9,236 nt of DNA from Spirochaetaceae bacterium (GTDB lineage Bacteria > Spirochaetota > Spirochaetia > DSM-2461): assembly GCA_003246505.1 (NCBI GenBank), contig QKAI01000045.1:1-9236 (forward strand), read 5' to 3'. Position 1 is the first letter of the stretch. Every line of letters starts with the position of its first letter. Below are positions 1-5,729 of this stretch, in pieces. The notes under the pieces were generated by a model. The model was not told the DNA's origin. It was given only the letters and a program-made list of their open reading frames with translations, and searched no databases. The translations under genes were made by a program, and so were the position numbers.

Positions 1-350
1 AGAACGGCCGGACCGGCTCCGTAATATCCGGAGAGATCCAGGAGTACCGAAGGGATCCTCCGGTCATTCGCGGCCCGTTCCAGCACCCACTTGAGATCGC
101 CTATGAGACACTCGGCGGGAGGTTTTCCCATATAGGAATCCAGGTCCCTTTCTAAGGCAGTGGTGCTGTACTCCTCCACGATGTATCCCTCAGGAGCGAG
201 AACGAGAACTTCCCCTTCCCTGACCTTGGGGGTACGGTTGTAAAAAATCCCAATGACGATAAGAACAAGGACGCCCCAGAAGAGGAGTCCGAGAATTGTT
301 TTCTGAATCAGGGAAAAAACGCGAAAGAGTCCCTTGAAGAATTTACCCAT
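1..350 (-). CDS. sppA: Signal peptide peptidase SppA, 67K type, N-terminal part (cut by window edge)
   Basis: SppA is an inner-membrane Ser/Lys protease that degrades signal peptides left behind after protein export. Only the first 116 residues are in the window. They show a short basic amphipathic start, one membrane segment (about residues 18-37), then the start of the periplasmic domain. The stretch around residues 84-114, with GDL, LERAANDRRIP, VLLDLS and GAGP, matches the E. coli SppA N-terminal repeat (LFDIV..IRQAKDD..I.GIVMDL...AGG). The catalytic Lys and Ser lie outside the window. The ATG at 350 is preceded by a GAGG Shine-Dalgarno that overlaps the TGA stop of the upstream lipoprotein gene, with 10 bp between the genes, so co-transcription and translational coupling are likely. 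The family call rests on the N-terminal pattern alone. A shorter 36K-type SppA is less likely given the long N-terminal extension. Confidence 0.78.
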   Translation of the reverse strand, partial: MGKFFKGLFRVFSLIQKTILGLLFWGVLVLIVIGIFYNRTPKVREGEVLVLAPEGYIVEEYSTTALERDLDSYMGKPPAECLIGDLKWVLERAANDRRIPSVLLDLSGYYGAGPAV

Positions 351-360
351 ATGTTCAACC

Positions 361-1521
361 TCAATACGGTGGTTCAGTAAAATCTGACATCAGATTAAAG
401 TAATACTCCTTTTCCTCTTCCGAAGGGCTTATCAGACGGGAGAAGTCCGATCTCTCCTGCCTGGAATCGTCACCCCCCGGGATCAGAGCGGGATCTCCAA
501 ATATGACCATACCAAGATACCACATATCGTCATGGACGCCAACCTTGTTATACCATTGGCGGAACGCTTCGGCCCAGCTTCGGCCCAGGGAGAGGACCCG
601 GTGAAATTCCAGGGGTTCGAAATTCCCCCCCTTCTTAGTCGATCCGGTCACGGCGAGGGACGTATCGGTTCTCGAGAGATAGGACATGGCCAGATTGGGC
701 TGGGTATAACGGGCCGCCTGGCAGTTGAAAAGATTAAGGAACCCCACATCCACCCCTTCCCTGTCGATGGCGTAATAACGGTAGGGGGTATAATCCGTCC
801 CCTCCTGTACATAGAGGGCGGAGGGATTGGCGTGGATCCACTGATAGAGATATTTACTGCGGCCCAGAAGGGCTTCCTCATAAAGCTGGTAGGTGGATTG
901 GGGCAGATTCTCGACCAGGAAGACTTCCCCGGCTATCCGCTCGGCGCCGAAGAAGCTGCCTCTCCTGTAATCGGACCAATCGTCATCTTTGAAGAGAACC
1001 GCCCGGTCTTCAAAGGTGAGAACACCCGTGCGGTAGAGATGGATTTTATGGAAATACCCGATCAGCTCCTCCGTCGAGCCGGTCAGCCGGGAGACGGGAA
1101 CACTCATGAAGATCGTTCCATGGCTGTCGAAGGTACCGTCCCCGTCCCGGTCGTCCCAGGACGTATCGGGGGATGAGAAATAGAGATCCGTGGGAAAGAC
1201 TTCCCCCTCCCATACGTAATTCACAGAGGGAAGGTCACCCAGGAACCAGGCGGTCCATGTTCCGTCACTGTACTTCTTCAATTCTTCCCGCAGGTCCCGG
1301 GCATCCCCTTCCCACTCCCTTATGGTGACCTCCGTACCTTCCTCTGCCAGATCGGACCGATACAGGTTCAGGGATGGGGACAGCTCCGCGAATATCCCCT
1401 TTTCCACGACAACCAGAACAGAATCCACGGAAACCTGCAGATCATCGGAGTCCAGAATCAGCAGGGAACAGGAAAGAAGCGGCACGATAAGGACATATAT
1501 AAAAAAGGCCCGTCCAAGCAT
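361..1521 (-). CDS. Predicted lipoprotein with a peptidase C25 (gingipain-like) fold, probably catalytically dead
   Basis: The N-terminus is a lipoprotein signal: one Arg, a hydrophobic stretch and the lipobox LLSC (Cys18 from the chosen start), so the mature protein should be membrane-anchored. The body follows the C25 plan: a strand ending in WFLGDLPSVNYV (about 92-103), FPTDLYFSS (109-117), an acidic Ca-binding-like loop DDRDGDGTFD (123-132), VPVSRL and EELIGYFHKI (about 141-160), then FLNLFNCQ (Cys267), a VTGSTKKGG turn and a GDPAL near the C-terminus. In active C25 peptidases a GHG-type His lies shortly before the Cys. Here that region (LYVQEGTDY, 236-244) has no His, so I infer a non-proteolytic binding or scaffold role. 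Start: an open frame extends to a TTG at 1557, but the ATG at 1521 gives a clean 17-residue signal and lies right after a promoter-like TATGAT. ATGs at 1533 and 1527 are alternatives. It is followed closely by sppA. The function is unknown. Confidence 0.7.
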   Translation of the reverse strand: MLGRAFFIYVLIVPLLSCSLLILDSDDLQVSVDSVLVVVEKGIFAELSPSLNLYRSDLAEEGTEVTIREWEGDARDLREELKKYSDGTWTAWFLGDLPSVNYVWEGEVFPTDLYFSSPDTSWDDRDGDGTFDSHGTIFMSVPVSRLTGSTEELIGYFHKIHLYRTGVLTFEDRAVLFKDDDWSDYRRGSFFGAERIAGEVFLVENLPQSTYQLYEEALLGRSKYLYQWIHANPSALYVQEGTDYTPYRYYAIDREGVDVGFLNLFNCQAARYTQPNLAMSYLSRTDTSLAVTGSTKKGGNFEPLEFHRVLSLGRSWAEAFRQWYNKVGVHDDMWYLGMVIFGDPALIPGGDDSRQERSDFSRLISPSEEEKEYYFNLMSDFTEPPY

Positions 1522-1566
1522 ATACATAATCATAATTCTTGGATTAAAATAATGCAAATGAGGAGG
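1521..1566 (+). promoter_or_regulatory. Candidate promoter and strong ribosome binding site of the PilZ gene
   Basis: AGGAGG at 1561-1566 is a perfect Shine-Dalgarno nine bases before the ATG at 1576 and fixes that start. A weak sigma-70-like pair, TATACA (1521-1526) and TAAAAT (1545-1550) with an 18-base spacer, would give a leader of about 20 bases. Both elements interleave with the opposing minus-strand promoter. The RBS is certain; the promoter is tentative. Confidence 0.4.
1529..1557 (-). promoter_or_regulatory. Candidate promoter of the C25-like lipoprotein gene
   Basis: Reading the minus strand, TTGCAT (1557-1552) is followed after 17 bases by TATGAT (1534-1529), a 3/6 and a 5/6 match to sigma-70 consensus. 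Seven bases later comes the ATG at 1521, so a transcript from here would have essentially no leader. No good Shine-Dalgarno precedes any of the candidate ATGs. It overlaps the proposed plus-strand promoter of the PilZ gene. The prediction is by eye only. Confidence 0.4.
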
Positions 1567-1575
1567 TAATCCTTA

Positions 1576-2748
1576 ATGCCCTACAAACCCTGGATAATTG
1601 TATTCCTGAGTGTAGTCTATTTTATTTCCCCGCCAATAATTATAATCACGACTTCCTATGTTTCCCTCGTTCCGCTGACCGGTCAGGACGGGATCTTTTC
1701 CCGTCTGTCCCTTTCGGATATATCCATACTCATAACCTATCTTGCCATAGGGCTCTGTCTTCTCAGTATGAGAAAATGGGGATGGTGGGGATTTATCCTT
1801 CTATCCCTCTATCTCATCGGCTACAATCTCCTGGCCTATCTGAAGAACCCCTTCTACTCCCCCCTCTCCCTCATCATCTTCACCATTCTTCTGACGACGG
1901 CGGCGGGGCTCCTATTCAGAAAAGAGCTGATCGCTCCCTATTTCAATCCCCGGCTGCGCTGGTGGGAAACGGACAGACGTTATGACCTTTCCTTCCGCTG
2001 CCGGATAAACTTCGGCCGTGATTCCCTCTCCGTACCCGTTTTTGACATATCCCGGGGGGGATGCTTTCTGGCCGTGGACAAGCCTGCCCCCCTTTCCCGC
2101 ATCCTGACTCTGGACATTTCCATAAACCGGCTCTTTCTCTCCCTGAAGGGGGAAGTCGTCCGGGGAGCGACGGAGCCTGTAAAGGGCTGGGGGATCGTTT
2201 TCAAGGATCTGAGCGTCATGGAATCCCGGGGGATCAAGGAACTCATTAATCTTCTGAAAATATACCACGGGGAAATCCACGATAACCTGGGTGACCGCCG
2301 TCACCGCCGGTACGCCAATCCCTTTTATGTGTACCTCGGCGGAGAGGGAGTGACCGGGGAGAGGCGAATCCACAGCGTTCTGGAGAATATTTCCCGGAGC
2401 GGATTCTGCCTTACCCTGGAGGATGATCAATGGCTGTCGGGGGAGAAGAAAATCACATTGGAATTGCCCCCCGCCGCCCGGTTCACCGGCCGGGAGGGAG
2501 TCGTCAGGCCACTGCCGGGGGAAATCGTCTGGTCCCGCAAAAATGAGCACTCCCTTCTCCTGGGCGCGGAATTTTCCGAAAGGAGCGCCTATACAAGAAA
2601 AATCGCAGGAGAATTGATCAGGAACTTTAAAAAAATGGGCGGACGGGAGAGGGGAAAATCTCGCCCCTGGGACAGGAAGCTCATCGATGAATCCTTTTTG
2701 CTGACGCCGAGGGGCAAACTGAGGGCTCTCCTCAAAGTTCAAGGTTGA
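1576..2748 (+). CDS. Membrane protein with four TM helices and two tandem PilZ domains
   Basis: PilZ domains bind cyclic di-GMP through an RxxxR motif and a (D/N)xSxxG motif. Residues 1-115 hold about four hydrophobic membrane segments (roughly 6-32, 47-65, 69-89, 96-114). PilZ1 (about 132-228) has DISRGG (Asp157, Ser159, Gly162), but its Arg motif is RRYDL, with Leu138 where the second Arg should be. PilZ2 (about 240-353) has the full set: RRHRR (Arg241, Arg245) and NISRSG (Asn271, Ser273, Gly276). The second domain is therefore predicted to bind c-di-GMP, and the first may be structural or a weak binder. The C-terminal 35 residues are basic with no recognised domain. This is the only plus-strand gene in the window. 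The output partner cannot be told from context; motility, adhesion or envelope roles are typical for the family. Confidence 0.88.
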   Translation: MPYKPWIIVFLSVVYFISPPIIIITTSYVSLVPLTGQDGIFSRLSLSDISILITYLAIGLCLLSMRKWGWWGFILLSLYLIGYNLLAYLKNPFYSPLSLIIFTILLTTAAGLLFRKELIAPYFNPRLRWWETDRRYDLSFRCRINFGRDSLSVPVFDISRGGCFLAVDKPAPLSRILTLDISINRLFLSLKGEVVRGATEPVKGWGIVFKDLSVMESRGIKELINLLKIYHGEIHDNLGDRRHRRYANPFYVYLGGEGVTGERRIHSVLENISRSGFCLTLEDDQWLSGEKKITLELPPAARFTGREGVVRPLPGEIVWSRKNEHSLLLGAEFSERSAYTRKIAGELIRNFKKMGGRERGKSRPWDRKLIDESFLLTPRGKLRALLKVQG

Positions 2749-3484
2749 AGTAGCTCGCCATGCGCCCTGCGAAAATCTCCAGATCCTCATGCAGGACATG
2801 GGTCATGAGGCGGTCATAATCGGTTTCCCCAAGATTGACAAGGAGAGAGGAGCTTCGGCGGATAATTTTCAGAACGAGGTCCGAGGCGGGGCGAACATTC
2901 AGGGAAGTTCCCAGTATGAGTACAAGACCGGCCACAGGGGGATTCTCCCAGAGGGAGTAAAATTCCCCGGGAAGATTCTCTCCGAAAAAAACGACGTCCG
3001 GCTTTATCACGCCGCCGCAGGAGCACCGGGGGATTTCCCCTTCCATCATCGACGGGCCGTAATCGTCAAACCCATAGGAGCGGTCACATTGGCGGCAGTG
3101 CCCCGTTTCATAGGTCCCGTGGCATTCAAAGATATTCCGGGATCCCCCTTTCTGGTGCAGGCGGTCTATATTCTGGGTAATGACCCGGGAGACTCTCCCT
3201 TCCCTTTCCCATAATCCGATCAGCCGGTGACAGAGGGTCGGTTCGGGGGCTTTTTCCATCATTTCCCGTGAAAAATCAAAGAAGGGACGGGGATCCCGAT
3301 CGAAACAGGAGATATCGAAAAGGGATTCCCCCGTGGGCAGTCCGTATTTTTTCTGTACCGTTTTATAGAGACCATTCTCCCCGCGGAAATCGGGAATGCC
3401 GCTCCCCGTGCTGATACCGGCGCCGGTAAAGACAACAATGTCTCCGTGAGTTTCGATAATCCGAGCCGCGTCGTTCAGTTCCAT
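2732..3484 (-). CDS. Sir2-family NAD-dependent protein deacylase (sirtuin)
   Basis: Sirtuins remove acyl groups from lysines using NAD+, releasing nicotinamide and O-acyl-ADP-ribose. All core motifs are present: the NAD-binding GAGIS..SGIPDFRG (residues 21-35), TQNIDRLH (103-110), catalytic His122 in CHGT, a zinc site formed by Cys130, Cys133, Cys154 and Cys156 (a CxC second pair rather than the usual CxxC), KPDVVFFGE (161-169) and GTSL in the Rossmann fold. The length of 250 residues is normal for a bacterial cytoplasmic sirtuin. The substrate is not predictable; the Tyr/Arg pair that marks desuccinylase (SIRT5-like) enzymes is not evident. The ATG at 3484 has GGAAGG five bases upstream. Its 3' end overlaps the convergent PilZ gene by 17 bp with no terminator between them. 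A terminator separates it from groL upstream, so it should have its own promoter. Confidence 0.95.
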   Translation of the reverse strand: MELNDAARIIETHGDIVVFTGAGISTGSGIPDFRGENGLYKTVQKKYGLPTGESLFDISCFDRDPRPFFDFSREMMEKAPEPTLCHRLIGLWEREGRVSRVITQNIDRLHQKGGSRNIFECHGTYETGHCRQCDRSYGFDDYGPSMMEGEIPRCSCGGVIKPDVVFFGENLPGEFYSLWENPPVAGLVLILGTSLNVRPASDLVLKIIRRSSSLLVNLGETDYDRLMTHVLHEDLEIFAGRMASYFNLEL

Positions 3485-3550
3485 GCAAACCTTCCCTTTC
3501 CCACTTTACCATGTAAAATTGTTAACGTCGAGGGAATTTGACTGTTAGCC

Positions 3551-3575
3551 GTCACAATCCGGGAACCGGGGTGAC
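3551..3575. other. Interrupted inverted repeat upstream of sir2
   Basis: GTCAC (3551-3555) pairs with GTGAC (3571-3575), enclosing CCGG (3559-3562), GAA and CCGG (3566-3569). The result is a two-part dyad about 65 bp before the sir2 start and downstream of the groL terminator. It could be an operator, a structured leader or chance. No T-tract follows on either strand, so it is not a terminator. The rest of the 3485-3634 gap shows only the groL terminator and no gene. Confidence 0.3.
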
Positions 3576-3577
3576 TT

Positions 3578-3610
3578 ATAAATAAGAAAGGGCTGCCCTA
3601 AGGACAGCCC
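3578..3610 (-). terminator. Rho-independent terminator of groL
   Basis: On the minus strand a nine-pair stem (GGGCTGTCC with GGGCAGCCC, one G-U pair) closes a TTA loop and is followed by TTTCTTATTTAT. It starts 24 bp after the groL stop codon, a classic intrinsic terminator placement. Confidence 0.88.
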
Positions 3611-3634
3611 CTCCCAACGGTCACGACCGCATGA

Positions 3635-5281
3635 TTACATCATGCCGCCCATACCGCCCATTCCCCCCATACCGCCGCCTGCGGGCATGGGTGCTTCCGG
3701 TTCGGGAATGTCCGTAATGGCGCATTCCGTAGTAAGGAGCAGAGCGGCGATGGATGCCGCGTTCTGCAGGGCGCTTCTGGTTACCTTGGCGGGATCGATG
3801 ATACCGGCGGCGACCATGTCGACCCACTCCATCTTATTGGCATCAAATCCGATACCCTTCTTCTCGCTCTTCGCCTTGTCCGCCACGATGGAACCGTCCA
3901 GACCGGCATTCTGAGCGATCTGTCTGATCGGTTCTTCCAGAGCTCTCTTCACGATCTTGAAGCCGATCTTCTCATCCTCGGCAAGGTTCTTCTGGTCATA
4001 CTTCTCCAGGGCCATGCTGGCCTGGACGAGGGTCACACCGCCGCCGGGAACGATTCCCTCTTCGATGGCGGCTCTGGTGGCGCTCAGGGCGTCCTCCACT
4101 CTGTGCTTCTTCTCTTTGAGCTCAACTTCGGTAGCGGCGCCGACATTGATGACGGCCACACCGCCGGCCAGCTTGGCCAGTCTTTCCTGAAGCTTCTCCC
4201 TGTCGTAATCACTGGTGGTATCTTCGATCTGGACGCGGATCTGGGAAATTCTTTCCTTGATGGAAGCTTCCTTGCCGCTGCCGTTGATGATGGTGGTATT
4301 CTCTTTCTCAACCTTTACCATCTTGGCGGTTCCCAGCTGTTCCAGCTCGGTATTTTCCAGTTTGAGACCGATTTCCTCGGAGATAACCTCGCCGCCGGTA
4401 ACGATGGCGATATCCTCCAGCATTGCCTTTCTTCTGTCACCGAACCCGGGAGCCTTAACTGCGCAGACATTCAGGGCGCCCCGGATCGTATTGACGACCA
4501 GAGTGGCCAGGGCCTCGCCGTCCACATCCTCTGCGATGATCAGACAGGGCTTACCGGACTGGGCGATTTTCTCCAGAATGGGAAGAAGATCCTTCATGTT
4601 GCTGATTTTCTTATCGTAGATAAGGATGTAGGGAGAGTCGAGGGTGGTGGTCATGTTGTCCCTGTTATTGGCAAAATAGGGAGAGAGGTAACCGCGATCG
4701 AACTGCATGCCCTCTACGAAATCGGTGGTGGTTTCAATGGTTTTGGACTCTTCCACGGTAATGACGCCGTCCTTACCGACCTTGTCCATGGCGCCGGCGA
4801 TCTCATCGCCGATCTCCCGGTCGTTATTGGCGGAAATGGCCGCTACCTGGGCGATCTCCTCCTTGTCCTTGATAACCTTGGCATTTTTCTTGATTTCCTC
4901 GACGGCGATTTCAACGGCCTTGTCGATGCCCCTTTTGATTCCCATGGGGTTTACGCCGGCGGCGACGCTCTTGAGCCCCTCTTTGACGATGCCGTAGGCA
5001 AGAACGGTGGCGGTGGTGGTTCCGTCTCCGGCCACGTCATTGGTCTTTGTGGCGACTTCCTTTACAAGCTGAGCTCCCATATTTTCGAAGGGATCTTCCA
5101 ATTCCACTTCCTTTGCAACGGATACACCGTCCTTTGTTACCGTAGGAGCCCCAAATTTCTTATCGAGCAGGACGTTTCTTCCCTTAGGTCCCAGGGTAAC
5201 TTTTACTGCGTCAGACAGTTTTGTCACACCGGCGAGCAAGCTCTTTCTTGCTTCTTCGTCGAATTTCAGCTGTTTAGCCAT
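3635..5281 (-). CDS. groL: Chaperonin GroEL (60 kDa, Hsp60)
   Basis: GroEL forms a double heptameric ring that folds cytoplasmic proteins in an ATP-driven cycle with GroES. The 548 residues match the usual length. Seen directly: the nucleotide loop VTLGPKGRNV (27-36), NDVAGDGTTTATVLA with Asp86 (E. coli Asp87), EDALSATRAAIEEG holding the ATP-hydrolysis Asp (E. coli Asp398), GIVPGGGVTL, and the flexible GGM-repeat tail ending MGGMM. The ATG at 5281 is preceded by AAGGGAG about a dozen bases upstream. No groES lies next to it in the visible sequence: upstream is trpR and downstream, past the terminator, is sir2. The co-chaperonin must therefore be encoded elsewhere, or groL is one of several copies. 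No CIRCE repeat is present in the leader. Confidence 0.99.
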   Translation of the reverse strand: MAKQLKFDEEARKSLLAGVTKLSDAVKVTLGPKGRNVLLDKKFGAPTVTKDGVSVAKEVELEDPFENMGAQLVKEVATKTNDVAGDGTTTATVLAYGIVKEGLKSVAAGVNPMGIKRGIDKAVEIAVEEIKKNAKVIKDKEEIAQVAAISANNDREIGDEIAGAMDKVGKDGVITVEESKTIETTTDFVEGMQFDRGYLSPYFANNRDNMTTTLDSPYILIYDKKISNMKDLLPILEKIAQSGKPCLIIAEDVDGEALATLVVNTIRGALNVCAVKAPGFGDRRKAMLEDIAIVTGGEVISEEIGLKLENTELEQLGTAKMVKVEKENTTIINGSGKEASIKERISQIRVQIEDTTSDYDREKLQERLAKLAGGVAVINVGAATEVELKEKKHRVEDALSATRAAIEEGIVPGGGVTLVQASMALEKYDQKNLAEDEKIGFKIVKRALEEPIRQIAQNAGLDGSIVADKAKSEKKGIGFDANKMEWVDMVAAGIIDPAKVTRSALQNAASIAALLLTTECAITDIPEPEAPMPAGGGMGGMGGMGGMM

Positions 5282-5330
5282 TAATCTATCACTCCCTTAA
5301 ATTTAGGTTATTGATTTTTTTGTCAGAGAT

Positions 5331-5379
5331 AAAATACTAATTTATGTGTGTTTCATCAAGATTTTTTTTGCTTTTTTTT
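5331..5379 (-). promoter_or_regulatory. groL promoter with A-tract UP-like element
   Basis: On the minus strand TTGATG (5359-5354), a 17-base spacer and TATTTT (5336-5331) give a sigma-70-like core, placing the start of transcription about 43 bases before the ATG. Directly upstream of the -35, at 5379-5362, are two runs of eight A separated by GC, the composition expected of an UP element bound by the RNA polymerase alpha subunit. There is no CIRCE (TTAGCACTC-N9-GAGTGCTAA) and no good sigma-32 -10 box. Heat control, if any, must work some other way. Confidence 0.55.
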
Positions 5380-5400
5380 ACACCCGCGGAACGGACAGGG

Positions 5401-5694
5401 TCAGGTGCAGGTACCTATCAGATCAATCATACTTTTAAAGGGGGAATCATCCTTTTTCAGCTCCCTTGACCCCCGCGTGATCTTGCAGAGGCTCAGTCCC
5501 AGATCGGTGGCGATCTTTCTCTGGGACACACCCTGATCAATCAGTTTAACCAATGCCCAGCGCGAGGCGACTTCCTGAAGTTCGTTTTCCGTAAGCAGGC
5601 AGGGAAGAAACCTCTCAATGAGGTCGGGATTATCCGCCTTCGCCAGGGTTTCGCTCATTTCTCTTATGTATGCCTTGACTTCGTTACTATCCAT
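5401..5694 (-). CDS. trpR: TrpR-family transcriptional repressor
   Basis: TrpR is a small all-helical dimer that binds operator DNA when loaded with L-tryptophan. This 97-residue protein aligns with E. coli TrpR from helix A on: YIREMSETL..NPDLIERFLPCLLTENE, then SRW..LVKLIDQGVSQRKIATDLG (the helix-turn-helix) and ITRGSRELK. The Trp-pocket residues Thr35, Arg45, Arg74 and Gly75 correspond to E. coli Thr44, Arg54, Arg84 and Gly85. The Ser that contacts the ligand amino group (Ser88) is replaced by Glu78, so ligand choice may differ. No trp biosynthesis gene is nearby. The ATG at 5694 has no Shine-Dalgarno and lies six bases after a strong -10 box, so a leaderless mRNA is expected. Starting at Met13 instead would remove helix A. 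It is followed 119 bp later by groL with no terminator between. A TrpR-like paralogue with a non-tryptophan role is possible. Confidence 0.85.
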   Translation of the reverse strand: MDSNEVKAYIREMSETLAKADNPDLIERFLPCLLTENELQEVASRWALVKLIDQGVSQRKIATDLGLSLCKITRGSRELKKDDSPFKSMIDLIGTCT

Positions 5695-5700
5695 AAGAAC

Positions 5701-5729
5701 AATATACGTCCCCCGAAGGGGGATGTCAA
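5701..5729 (-). promoter_or_regulatory. Strong trpR promoter with a dyad in its spacer
   Basis: Reading the minus strand: TTGACA (5729-5724, perfect -35), a 17-base spacer, and TATATT (5706-5701, 5/6). The expected +1 is the A of the trpR ATG at 5694. The spacer is filled by an imperfect 21-bp palindrome (5726-5706) whose core is CCCCC-TTC-GGGGG, overlapping the end of the -35 and the first base of the -10. That is a typical operator position, consistent with autoregulation. No CTAG-type E. coli trp operator half-site is present. The TGA stop of the upstream HAD gene lies inside the -35 box. Confidence 0.7.

Noticed and set aside
532..1176. Plus-strand open frame inside the C25-like lipoprotein gene
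   Set aside because: No RBS or family features. The minus-strand frame has a lipobox and a C25 pattern and is coupled to sppA.
1912..2799. Long open frame on the minus strand opposite the PilZ gene (295 codons)
   Set aside because: The product is low in recognisable structure and runs into the sir2 coding sequence on the same strand in another frame. PilZ motifs on plus are clear.
3485..3634. A small gene or RNA between groL and sir2
   Set aside because: Only the groL terminator, a short dyad and a weak promoter-like stretch are visible; there is no start with an RBS and no conserved RNA structure.
4103..5284. Long open frame on the plus strand opposite groL (393 codons)
   Set aside because: It mirrors the groL codon pattern exactly, its product has no family features, and groL is unmistakable on the other strand. 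It is a shadow frame.
5282..5340. CIRCE (HrcA) operator before groL
   Set aside because: GAGTGATAGATTAA in the leader resembles one arm, but the TTAGCACTC arm at nine bases is absent.
5362..5379. T8-GC-T8 on plus as a terminator
   Set aside because: No GC-rich stem precedes it on the plus strand and no plus-strand gene leads into it. It fits an A-tract upstream of the groL -35 better.
5706..5726. The CCCCC-TTC-GGGGG hairpin as a terminator for the HAD gene
   Set aside because: It is not followed by a T-run (ACGTATATTG follows), and it sits exactly between consensus -35 and -10 boxes.
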